This document shows positions 22,926 to 35,800 of a stretch of 64,000 bases of DNA, piece after piece; position 1 is the first letter of the stretch, and the number at the start of each line of letters is the position of its first letter. The position numbers and the translations under genes were made by a program. The DNA comes from Meghimatium bilineatum (taxonomy: Eukaryota > Mollusca > Gastropoda > Stylommatophora > Philomycidae): assembly GCA_034231615.1 (NCBI GenBank), contig CM067298.1, forward strand, positions 27,930,483 through 27,994,482. Direction: 5' to 3'. The notes below the pieces were generated by a model, which was not told the DNA's origin, made no database searches, and was given only the letters and a program-made list of their open reading frames with translations.

Positions 22926-24139
22926 AATTTGGTATTTTGACCAACAAATTTTTTAATATCAACAGAAAATAGAAAGAGGTAAAAACCAGTACTATACAAC
23001 ACTGAAGAAGTAATGTCCACAGATGAAATATTTAATACATGGGGGAAAATAATTGATAACACCAAAAACTAAAAATGAAAAAGAAACAAAACGGAAGCCA
23101 GAAATATTTTGTATGAATGGAGGTTGTTACGGATGAAAGGTCGCAAGGTTGTGTGACATAATGGCTCTCAGGGGAAAACTTGAGTTATATCATCAGAGGA
23201 ACATAATTTACTGGTTGTCGTTTAAATGCTATGGGCACCCAGATAGTATGTGCTATTGAAGTTTGTATCCACAGGAGTCAAGGATCTCTGGTTTACATTA
23301 TCTGGTTTATAGATATTTGTGAAAATGGTCACCAGATTCTTTGTCAGTATAATCTATATTTGCCACAATGTTGACAAATGAAAGTGCTGATGTATAAGTA
23401 AAGCCATTTTCACAAGTTATTTTGAGAAAACATAGGACCATTATCATTGTGCTTCTGACTAAAAATCAGTAATATTTTTTTGTTCTTTTTATATTCTGGA
23501 CATCTCTCAATTACATTATATTCTTGAGATCTTTTCTTCATGACGGGCCAGTCACTGCGTACAGTTATTAAGTCATCTAATCATATCATTTTATATCCCC
23601 CCTGTTCTCAGTAATTTTCATAACTGTAGACACTGAGATTCATGTGTGTCTGCAATACAGTTGTTTCCTTTAAACACTTTTCTAATTTTTCACCTTCATG
23701 TCTTATATTGCAGTCACGTCGATCAACCTGCATATATCCTACAATAGCTGCCTTTTTGCCCATTTGTTTTCAAAATCTGGAACTTGCGAATCTAGAAAAC
23801 CTGCCCAACAAAAAGGAATGTCAAAGAAACTCCAATCTGAAAGAAAAAATCCGCTGCTTGGTATAGATAACAAGAGTGGCAAACTACTACTCCTTCAGGG
23901 TTCAATCATCATCATCTGTTTAAATAAATGTTATGTATATTTGTGCTGTTCATTCATCAATATATCTTTTTTTTAAAAGGTTCAAAGGGAATAGAGGATT
24001 AACTTCATCATATTCAGTTTTCACATATGTTCTCCGCCTCTCTCAACGAAGTGCCACACCACATACCAAGAGTACCAATCATTACAATTAATTCCAGAAC
24101 TTCAAGCGAGAACTACAAAAACAAAAAAAATGGTTATAA
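22926..24139. other. No recognised gene
   Basis: AT-rich with short repeats. The minus frame near 23355-23400 (YTSALSFVNIVANIDYTDKE) is open for about 35 codons but has no partner. A weak repeat at 23860 echoes 12573. Confidence 0.35.
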
Positions 24140-24235
24140 ACAAGATGTGATGACATGGGTTCGAAACTACAACCTCTTCAGCACACGGCAATGGCTTAAC
24201 CACTAGGTCAGGGAAATTTCCACCATTGTATATAA
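24140..24235 (-). mobile_element. tRNA-derived SINE head
   Basis: GACATGGGTTCGAAACTACA (24152) read on the plus strand, with GGCTTAACCACTAGGTCAGG behind it, is the inverse of the usual B box (GGTTCGAA) and A box (TGGCTTAGTGGTTAAGCC) order of a tRNA-like head on the minus strand. Body and tail are not clear. It lies just past the NCLN stop codon. Confidence 0.55.
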
Positions 24236-24442
24236 TAGTCTTAGTATCAGAAACAAAATGTTGAATATCATGAATCTTATCTGTTAATTTCAACAGTTTG
24301 AAATAGTGTCATTGCTAGAAGGGAGCTTCAGATATTTTTGAACTAACCATATCAAGACAGTCATGCCTTTAGATTTAAAAAAAAAAATTAGTACCTGTAA
24401 AAGATGTTAATCTTCAGAATACTTACATTTCTAACTGTGTAT

Positions 24443-24514
24443 TTAATGAACTTTAGACTTGGGACTCTGAGGCACCACAGTACGCTTCAGTGTATTATAA
24501 ATCAAACGGAAGTT
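24443..24514 (-). CDS. NCLN: NCLN coding exon 14 (stop codon)
   Basis: Starts after TTTCTCATACACAG and runs 23 codons to TAA at 24445-24443. It encodes [14 protein letters not shown] followed by a Lys/Pro/Ser-rich tail; the human end is HFSLLYKTVQRLLVKAKTQ. Length, phase 0 join to exon 13, and similarity agree. ATTAAA overlaps the stop codon and could be a poly(A) signal; no AATAAA is seen close behind it. Confidence 0.88.
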   Translation of the reverse strand, partial: NFRLIYNTLKRTVVPQSPKSKVH

Positions 24515-27500
24515 CTGTGTATGAGAAATGCAAGAATAATAATTTATTATAGAAATATGTTTGGATGATATAAAAATACTACTGATAATGAAAATCTTTT
24601 ACTCTGTGCTTATATCTCTTAATTACATTCATTACTGAGGTCTATGCATAATACTTTGTGCTCATTCAGTGTTATCTTCACAATATGTTACAGATCTTTT
24701 CATTTCCACATATTCTTGAGATCTCTCCATTACATCATGTTTGTGATATCTCTCCATTACATCATGTTTGTGATATCTCTCCATTACATCATGTTTGTGA
24801 TATCTCTCCATTACATCATGTTTGTGATATCTCTCCATTACATCATGTTTGTGATATCTCTCCATTACATCATGTTTGTGATATCTCTCCATTACATCAT
24901 GTTTGTGATATCTCTTCTTTACATCATGTTTGTGATATCTCTCCATTACATCATGTTTGTGATATCTCTCCATTACATCATGTTTGTGATATCTCTCCAT
25001 TACATCATGTTTGTGATATCTCTCCATTACATCATGTTTGTGATATCTCTCCATTACATCATGTTTGTGATATCTCTCCATTACATCATGTTTGTGATAT
25101 CTCTCCATTACATCATGTTTGTGATATCTCTTCTTTACATCATGTTTGTAATATCTCTCCATTACATCATGTTTGTGATATCTCTCCATTACATCATGTT
25201 TGTGATATCTCTTCTTTACATCATATTCATATGCCAAACCTGGTCTCTCGTATCTTCATGCTACAGAAAGTGACATGAGATGAAATGATTGAGGAAAGCT
25301 GCCAGGGTCACAAGGCTTCACAGATTATGGAATTAAGACATCAGGGAAAGAATATAGTGAAGGCATATAACCAAATGAGATCAGGGTACACAGCAAGAGG
25401 AAGACCACGGAAAAGATGAATAAAAAACAACTTGATGGTCATCTGTGCATGGTCATAACACAGACGAGGCAACAAATCTGGGTTGAAGCACAGGCTAGAG
25501 CTCCAATCACCCCTATGTTTAATGGCAAGAGTGGATAACAAACCACTTGGAGAAAGACAATAGATATCCTATTCTTTTCATCTCTCCATTACATCATATT
25601 CTTGAGATCTTTCCATTTTGTCCTTGACCCAGTCTTTAAAACCTTTTCATTTCGCACCAAATATTTTAGTTTCATTCTACTTCATAAAGTGCAGCTCTCC
25701 ATCAAATGTCCCTCTATGCTATTTTCTTGACAACTTCACTTCAGCACTTTTCTGTCAATAAACTCTTAACACTCATTACAATTTTATTCTTAGAAAGCAA
25801 GTGGTTGAATTGCCCTCACTCTAAATCTTTTTTCAAACCAGATAGGATATTCGGTACTATGTTCGCAGTCCAATCCTCATTGCACCAATTAGTGCCTACC
25901 TATGTAATTATTTCCCTTGTCTATGTTTATCAGTTTATGTTTATCATTTATTAATTTAAATATAATTATATTTAGGGTTCGGTTTATGATTAATTAAATT
26001 GGGAAATTTAATCCACAAATCCTCAAGGAATTTGGTATAATACTGGGAGATGAGCCCACATTCCAACTTTTTTATAGTACTCACAAAGAGAAATAAAAAA
26101 GTAATATTTATGCAAACACTGCTTATCTGCCACTATATATAATTATTTCTAGGCTCATCTCCCCTTCTTGAACCGATTCCGCTATGGATAGACTTTTCAA
26201 ATGATATCTGCCAAATGGTGCGTCCGAGAATTGCGGATGGTCGAATGGAATGCATTTATGCATGAAGTTTGTGTATATAGCATAACACAGCTGCCGAAGG
26301 CACAAGGGCGAGAAGAAATGATCATGAAGGTTAGCCTAACCCTATCCCTTCACCCTCCCAAAATCTATACATCTCTCTCTCCCCCCTCCATGAAAAATAC
26401 ATCTACTGGGGAAGTACAAAGAAAAATTAATGTAATTTTTATGCCAACACTGCTTATCTGCCTCTATTTTGTTCCGCTAAATTATATGGGCTCATCTTCC
26501 CATATTGTACTAGAAATTGTAAATATGTTAGAAGAATTTACCTGTGCAAAAATATATGTCAGGGCTAGATATGCTGCAATACAAACTGCCAGGAATAAAT
26601 CAAATACTGCAGGTTTCACACTGTTGGAAAGAAAAAAAGTGTCAAATATTGAATAAGGTTAATGCCAGTGTAATACTTGGCCCAAAAGATGAGCCATACA
26701 TGTTATAAGAGGTCATTAAAGTCCTATGTGACTACTGGATATGAAGAAACCCCAATGCTTGAGTGCCTTCTAAAAAATATTTTGCACACATGGCAAGAGA
26801 CTGTGATTTTGGTGCACACAAAATTACATGTACAAATCGCTTTTGTGTGTGTGTAGTGTTGTTTTGATCTCCAGAAATTATGAGCAATTAACTCTTACTT
26901 CCTATAATGACCATATAACCCATACCAAAAATCTGCACATAGAGAGAAGTCAAAGATTTGCGATAAATATCATGCTCATATTGTGGAAAACATGTTGACT
27001 AAAGAAGTGAGACAAGTGGGTGCCATCTGAGCAGATCTGATTCAAATCCTATTTGCTGCATTATGATTGTACTGCAAGTCTACAGCAAAGCTGCAAACAC
27101 AATATTTCAGCCTTTCTTCTTCTTCTTTCGTTCACTTGAAACATGTCTATATCTGTAATTCTGTCTCCTTAATAAAACTCACTGTCTTTTGTAGTTCATA
27201 CAGTGTCCCATAGAGCTTTGATTCCAGTGTTGTTTCCTCTGGCCAATATGTCTGCCTCAGCGTTTCATGCTCAGAACACTCTTGAAGTATATGTTTGGCA
27301 CTCTGTGCTGCCTGTCCACATGTACACATGGCCGTGTTGCCAATCTTGAACTTTGTATACATGTGACTGCGGAGTCGGTTGTGTCCTGTTCTGAGACGTA
27401 GAATTATAACTTGTTCTGATCTGTTCATATTGTGATAGTCATCTTGTGTTGGTGTTTGTGGCTTTCTTATTGACTTTATCATTTGTTTTTTCTGATGGTA

Positions 27501-30500
27501 GGTGATTGGTATATCTGGTTGGTCTTCGGCAGCACCTTCCTTAGCCAGTTGGTCTGCTTTTTCATTTCCTGGTATTCCACAGTGAGAGGGTATCCACTGC
27601 ATGGTTACCCTATACTGGTAAGACAATTCGCTAAGTAGTTTTTTTTACATCTGTTAGTTTTCCAGACTGGAGAGCTTGAAGCACTGACCTTGCATCTGTC
27701 AGGAATACCACAGGCTGTAGGTCAGAGTTGGAGTTCAGCAGTTTTTTAGCTGCCACACTAATTGCCTGGATTTCTGCATCATAATTATTGCAGAATTTTC
27801 CTGTCGGTGTTCTGATTGTATCTCTAGGCTTGTGTGGATATTCTATATATACACCTGCACCTCCATTCCTCACAGCATTCTGTGCTGACCCATCTGTGTA
27901 CACTCTGACCCATATATCTTGTGGATATTCCTCATCCAGGAAACTGAGGATGACTGTCATTCGCTGCACACTGTTCTGTTCGTCCTCGCTTAGTATTCCT
28001 TTCACATGGGTCTGAATGTATATTGGCATTCCATGGCTTTCACTCCACGGGTTTGCTCTGGTACAGAACTTAAGGGGCTGTCAACTTCAGGTAGGTCTAT
28101 AAGTTGTCTACGGAGTCGTTTAGCTTGATGGATAAAGCTGCTCCTTTTCAGTCGTCCCATTGCTAGATTTTGGAATCTTTCCTTCATTGGATGACTTGGC
28201 ATACACTGAAACTTTTCTGCTTGAATTAGTACTTTTGTGTCTCTGCGTTCGCCAAGTGTTTGCATTCTTCCCATTTTCTGCATCTCTGCTATGGGTGTTG
28301 ATTTCATTGCTCCCAACATTATTCTAAGTGCCTGATTTTGCACTTTATCTAGATCTTGTAATGTGGTGTTTGATGCAGGACACCACGCAGCTGAACCATA
28401 TTCCAGGTGTGGTCTTATGCCTTGCTGGTAAACTTTACTGAGTATATTTCCACTGGCTCCCCATGTGGTTCCACTTAGTTTTCTCAGGATAGCTAGCTTC
28501 CTCCTGGCTTTTGTTGTTGCTTTGTTTATGTGCTGCTTCCATGTCAGCTTATCATCAAAAGTAACTCTGAGGTATGTGGGTTGTTTTTCTTCTTTCAAGA
28601 GCTCTCCATCTATCTTGATATGACCAGCTTTTTGTTTTGGTGAGAGGGTAAAGAGTGTAGTGCTGCACTTATCTGTGTTAATGCTGACGCACCATCTATT
28701 AGCCCATAAGGTTAGGGCATCGATAGCTCTTTGTATTTGTTTAGTGGCCACTGTCGCATGTTCTTCCGTGCACCAGATCACCAGGTCGTCAGCATACATT
28801 GCCACTTTGATCCCGTGTGGTAGTTAAGCAACTAGGTCATTGATGTAAACCAAGAAAAGTGTGGGTGACAGGACTCCTCCCTGGGGGACTCCATGACGCA
28901 GTAGAACTTTCTTGCTCTTGCGACCATCTAATTGTACCCTGGCTCTTCTATTATGCAGGTATGCTTTTACCCATTTGTACATTCTTGAGCTAACCCTGCA
29001 ATTTCGCAATTTCTTTAGGAGCCCTTCTTTCCAGACCTTATCAAATGCTTTCCTGAGGTCTATCCATGCTGCTAGTACCAGTTTTTTTTCTTGGAAGGCA
29101 TCCTCAATCTCTTGGGAGAGGTAGGTTGCCTGATCTTCAGTAGAGTAGCACTGTCTGAAACCTGCTTGCTGTGATACCAGAAGGTTTTCACTTTCAAGGT
29201 ACCACTGCATCCTAAGATTGATAATGCGTTCCATTGTTTTACATAGACAGCTTGTGAGGCTGATGGGCCTGTAGTTGGAGACTGTGTTGCCATCTTTTCC
29301 TGATTTGAGGAGTGGTATCATTATTGCTTCTCTCCACACCTGTGGTACATTACCTGTGGACCAGCTTGTGTTAAAGATCTGCAGTAGCTTTGCTCTTGCT
29401 GCACTTCCCAGGTTTCTAATCATTTCATTGGACACTCCATCAGCTCCAGGGGACTTTTTCATTTTCAATTTGGATATTGCATGCTCCAGTTCTCTCATTG
29501 TGATTGGTGCCTCCATGACTTCAGGTATAGGTTCACCTTGTCCAATGTTTTGCTGGTTCTCTCGAACCTCCTGTTGTTTGTCTGGGCTTTGACGTTATTG
29601 TCTTCTGCAAAGGAATCTGCAAAGTAATCAGCTACATGTTTACCTGTTAAAATGTTTCTATCTTTATAAAGTGTGATCCTGGTATTTCTCCCTGTACCTT
29701 CATCATTTAGTTGTTTTACAAGTTTCCATAATTTCCTAGTATCTCTTTCTAGGTTCAGCGACTCTGTTTTTTCTTTCCAGCTGCTCCGTCTGGCTTGTAA
29801 CTTGGCTCTTTGAAATTTAGCCTTTGTTTGCTGATATTTGTTGTGATGTTCTTGGCTAGGTCTGTTCTCAGCCTGCTGTCTAGATGTTTCCATCTCATTT
29901 TGCAGCTTTTCCAGTTCATCATTCCAGTAGGGTTTGTAGTTTTTGCGTGCCCCCCTGGGTATGATTTTACTAGCAGCATGTAGTATACATCTATTAAATT
30001 CACTCACTGCTCTATTGATGTCTTTGTCCAAGTTCATGTCCTTAGCTAGAACACTGGTTAAATGCTGGTACATTTTCCAGTCTGCCCTCTTATAGTTCCA
30101 CCTAGTGAGCGTGCTGCTGTCCGTGGTAAATTCATTGTGGATTTCCAGAAATACTGGTCTGTGGTCACTACCTCCAAGCTGCTTTCCAACAACACGTGTG
30201 ATGTTCCATTCCAAGCCTGGTGAATGGAATGCTAGGTCTGGTGTAGAGGTGGTGTGCCATGCTCTCGAGTAGAAGGTTGGCGAGTCTGCTGGCTGGTTAA
30301 TAAGGATGAGATTATTTTCATCCTGCCAGCTCTCAAGTTCCTCACCCCTCTCTTGTCGATATGATCGTAGCCCGAGCTCTGAGAGTGGCTGTTGAAGTCA
30401 CCACACACCATAAGTCTCTCTTTGTCTGGAATTGTGTCTAGTGCCAATGGTTTATCATTTGGGCAGTAGTAGTTCAGGAGATGGAATTCTGCACTGTCTG

Positions 30501-32802
30501 TTTTTAGGTGGAGCATCTGGTATTCTGCCCCTTCCATATATACTTCAAGCTGACATGCGCTGATATTGTTTTTAACAGGTGTCAGAATTCCACCCTTTCG
30601 CCTGTCCTTTCGGTCAGATCGGTAGCACTGGTAGCCTCTGATTTTGAAGGCTATGTCGCTGCTGAGGTGTGTTTCTTGGATACAGCATATGTTAACTTGT
30701 TCTTCACTGAGGACATTTTCAAGTTCCAATTTTTTGCTGTATCCATCTCTTTTACTGTCGACACCCTCAGCATTCCAGTGCATTATTTTTATTGGTCGTT
30801 TGTTTGTTTGGCCAGTAGCTCTATTCCCTTGCCTCCTGGCTCCTCGGGGCAATTGAGAAGGACTTCCAGTAACTGAGGTTGGGCCCTTTCGAGGTATAGG
30901 GCCCGGCACCGTCCCTGCCTGAACGTCCGCCACAGGGCAGGCACCATAACTATTTATAGATGTAGACATGTTTCCATTGTGTTTTGTGCGTGGCATCCTG
31001 ATTATCTGTGCGCCTTTTGGCTGGATGCCTCCGTCTTCAGCACTCTGCTTACTAGGGCAGGACTATGGTCCTGCTCGAGTGGGACTGCCCGACCAGTCTT
31101 AGTTTCCAGCCCCTGATGGCTGAACTAAGCCCCATCACCTCTGCACGGTGCTGGTCTAGATGGAGTTCAGCCTTTCAATTCAGAACATGTTTTTGGTAAA
31201 TGTTAAGACACTTTGAATGCTCCATGATGGAATACAATAATCATATGAACACAATTGTCCAGATATACAAATCACTTACTTGTAGGCATTCATTACATAC
31301 TCTGCTCCTGTATAAAACATGAACTCAGGATCTCTGTGGATAAAAGAAAGGGAAAATTCTCACAACACTATACTATCAGAAATGAATGAAAATATAAACG
31401 TCCTTTATACTAAAATTATGCACAAGATTCATCTTCTTCTTAGTACGTTCTCACACTCTCACAGATTAGCAGGATTTAGTACAGACAATGGAGTGTGTTG
31501 TCGTATGGTTTACAGCTTAGCTGCAATATCTGCGCCTTTTGCCTCGACACATCTAACTTCAGCAGGGTTTCACTATAACCCTATTTGGGATGGGACAGGC
31601 AACTCCGCCTCAAAAGTGGTTTAGTCACCTCCTACAATATACATGTAAGGTAAGTAGTTTTGATATTCTTTACTCCCATTTATAGCTCAGGCAACACATG
31701 GGTGAGATGTAGATTCTGTATTACACGTGCATCTACAAACATGCAGCAAAACTCATAACTCCTAAAATTATTTGTAAATACAGACTCCTCATCATCATCA
31801 GGTGCCATGCCTGGTGGCGTAGGTGGTCATGGCTCTCCACAACTCTCTGTTTTACAGTATTATGTATCAAAGTCGTTGTTGTTTCCTTGCCGTGCCAAGT
31901 TGTCAAACTGTCTAATATTTTCTCACGTTGTCACCCTCTGTCTCTGGTGCCTTCAATCTTGCCTGTTGTGATTATGTTCTCTAAACCTGCCTGTCTCATG
32001 AAGTGGCCAAAAAAAGAAGATTATCTTTTTCTTATATTGTTAATTAAGGTCCGTTTCGCATTTAATTCTTTCAACACCTCTACATTAGTTTTTCTGGCAG
32101 TCCTAGGTATTCTCTCCATTCTCCCACTTTTCAGTTTTTTATTGTCCAAGACTAGCACCCATATGTTAGTATAGGGTTTATATAGCACTGCAAAACTCTC
32201 TTTCTCACCTCTAATGACAAGGTCTTATTACACAGTATATTTTTCATTTTTCTGAATGTTTTTGCCTGTCCTATTCTGCATCTTATTTCTGTTGAACATC
32301 TTCGATCTGCTGTAATCATTGTACCTAGATATTTGAATTGGTGGACCTGTTTTAATATTATATCATTCACTATGATCTTGCAAGGTGTGTTATTTTGTTT
32401 CTTTGAAATAACCATTACTTCTGTTTTCTTGATATTTAGGAAGAGGCCTTTCTCTTTACTTTCTGTGACTACTACTTTAATTAAATTTTGAAGGTCTTCC
32501 TCACTTTTTGCAATCAGAACAGTGTCATCTGCATATCTCAAATTATTTATGTTATGTCCTCCCACTGATATTCCTGAGACATCTACTATTGCACACAATA
32601 TTGTTTTCACTGTATAAAGAGAACAGGTCTGGTGAAAGCACGCATCCCTGTCTGACTCCTTGTCTTATTTGTTGAAAAGGGCCAAATTGATTTAATATTC
32701 TTATTGCTGCTGTTTGTTGCCAGTACATGTTCTTGATTATTCTTAAATCCTTGCTGTCAATGTTCAAATTCTCTAGCATGTGTATAATTTTGCTATGTTT
32801 AA

Positions 32803-32898
<96 letters not shown>

Positions 32899-35800
32899 TA
32901 TATACATATATATAGAGGGAGAGAGAGAGCTTGGTATAATAGTTATACATACTAAATTAGGGTGGCCTTCCTTATAACCATATCCTCATAACGTAATAAA
33001 GTTGTATGATACACACTGTTAGGATATCCTCTCTTAACCTGTAACAGACAAATGCCATCTAGCGACAGACTTCTGGCGCCGACAAATGTCTACATTGAGG
33101 TAGCCATGCCATGTGTAGTCATGGACAAAAATTGGCCATGTTTATTTCCCATCAATCTCTTATAGCTTGTGCTAGAGTGATTGTCCCTTAGTTTACCAAA
33201 GCGATATAAATACGCAGACATAGATTATTTGACTATTCATGTTTGAAACTAAACTACATTGGTTAGCTTCGGTGTTGCCATTTTTCGCTATTTCTTCACA
33301 GATTATGATTCAGAAAAGGATGAATTTTAACGCTTTAGTTTCAGTTACTGTAGATCAACATATGACATTTGAGAGAGTTGTTTATAATATTTAATTGTGA
33401 TGTAATTGAAGTAATTTACAATGAGAAATTTGAAAAGCCGTGTTTTCTTCAGCCAGTCCTACGCACGACCGTGACGTGGTAAATACTTTGTGTGTGTTTG
33501 TCCACATTCTCGATTTCACTGACACACACACACACGCAATAACACCTCCAAATCATATCCATCATCCATTTATTTCTATTGTCCCCGAATTTGAAATCAA
33601 TAACTTAATAAATAAACATTACGGCAAAGAAGCAAACACATGCAGAAAAACCAGAAGTCATAAAAAATGGCAGGATGACATAGGAAATATGCATTTTTTT
33701 AGATGGGTTGCTACAGGTTAATATTATATCCTGAGAACAAAATAAAACTATGATGTATACTGTTATGGTACTCTTCCTTAAAATGCTATCCTCATAAACA
33801 CAGTTTTATTCTCTTTACTAAGAGTTTATTCTTTGTACTCTAAGAGTTTATTCTCCATGCTAACAGTGTATTCTCTGCATACTAAGAGTGCATTCTCCAT
33901 ATAATAACAGTTTATTATCTGTATACTTGAAGTTCATTCTCTGGCTAAGTGTTTAATCTGTGTGTCAAACAAACTGTCAAATACTGCATGTTTCCCGTAA
34001 GGAGTTGCAGGGAGGGATTTTGTAGCTGTGTGATAAAGGCAGCATGCTCTTGCTGTCATCATGTCATGTACAGGGTGAGTTTTTTAATAATAATAGTTAA
34101 AGAATCTAACCTTTTATCTGCTTTAATTAGTGTCTTCCTGACATCTTTGAGGTAACGACTCATCGTCTGCTCAAGTGTCATCAGCAGTTCGGAGTCAGGT
34201 TTGAAAAGCTGAGCTGCCTTTGGCTCGCTGGAGAAGTAATCTAGCCATCCATCAATCACAGAATCTTCCACAGACTGTAAAAGTCAACAGCTATCAGAAC
34301 AATTGTTACCAACATCAGAATATGGAAATCACAATATATTGTGATTATAAGTTCTTTACATCCAGTTTTTAATTTTCAGTCTTTGTTTATACAAACACCA
34401 GTCTTGTATATATATACAAGAAACTAAAAGACTTTTTATATACCATCCCATATATTTCTGAATATAAGCTGATAATTTTTTTATTTGTTTCTACTACAGA
34501 TGTAGAGATTTCAGCTTATATAAGTGCACAATAAAATAATATAACTACAAAATTTGCGGTACAGGTATAAACACAAAAAAGCGATAACAGAATACTGTCA
34601 ACTCCGCTGGATAGATGTGTCTGGCCATTAGCACAATTAAATTAACAACACAGTACATTTCCATTCTCTGGACTACATTCTAATGGAAATCTAGTAAAAT
34701 TATTGTCCTGCTTCAAGAGCAGGAGTTTGAGAATGAACACTGCAAAATAAAATACAGGTAACAGGGAAAAAAACTTACAGGTGCAAAAAAGTCAATCAAA
34801 TCCTTCGAAGTTGCAATTACTCTATCATTCTGAAACAGTTCACAAATTTCCTCCTCTGTCATGGGAACATGAGGGTGGATATCAGTCTCTATCTCACTGT
34901 TTACTGGTACAATGTCTGCCTCATAAAGTGTCATCCTCACTTCCATCCATTGCATTACTGTTAGAGCACTTTTTGAAAGATCGGTTGATCATTTCTGACC
35001 ACAATTCTTTGACCCATTTAGCAAATGTGATGTCCTCTTTTTTAAATTGCCACCCATTGTTATAGCTAAATCAGATGATGCTATCCATTCATTCTGTTTT
35101 GCTTGAAGTTTGTCCTTTTAAAATAACCAAATGATCGGAGCGTGTCCGACAAAGTGGAGGGTGCCGCAGTAACCAAACGAACAAATGGTAAAATAATTTC
35201 AAAAATTGTATTATCCAATGTTTTTATATACTTTTTTATCTATTTTTATTCATAGTTAAGGTAAGTTTTTCTAGTAACCTGTTTAATTTATTTTGCTTTA
35301 CCATAAGTTTGTACTTAAATGGTTTTTTACAGGAGACATTTAAACTTTTCCTTTTAGGAATATTTCACTTGTCCCTCCATTCTTATAATAATGGGATGTC
35401 ACAGCATTACAGGTATTATATTTTATACTTCGGTCTATACACCGGTTTCTGATTTTAGTCATATTTTGGACATTAAAGTTACATACTCTGCTTATATATG
35501 GATCGGATTTTATTCCAGAAATATACCATGCTGGAAAAGAAGTTTTTTTAAAATTATTCTGAAGCCTCTACATCTTCTCAGTGTTATCTTGAAAAGAATG
35601 TGCTTTCAACAATTTTTTTCATGCTTTTTTTCAAAAATTGTATTGTCCAATAATATTCATTTGTAAAACCAATCTTCTTTGTTCACTCATACAGCCACAT
35701 TGATCTATCTTATAAAGGTGAGTATTTCTCAAGCTTGTCACATCGCCATAGAGTTTTTTTCCCTGTAGGGAGGGCCACATCTATGCTCTACTTCTTTGAC

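Noticed and set aside
23354..23386. Candidate terminal nicalin exon beginning HFHL
   Set aside because: Only ten codons and a poor tail; the exon at 24514-24443 aligns over its full length with a better acceptor.
24644..25278. ORFs above 190 codons with 9-residue repeats on both strands
   Set aside because: Same cause: a 27-bp minisatellite lying in a nicalin intron.
34713..34955. 80-codon minus ORF between nicalin exons 10 and 11
   Set aside because: Not needed for the nicalin frame; upstream sequence shows it is the acidic tail of a pogo-like transposase.
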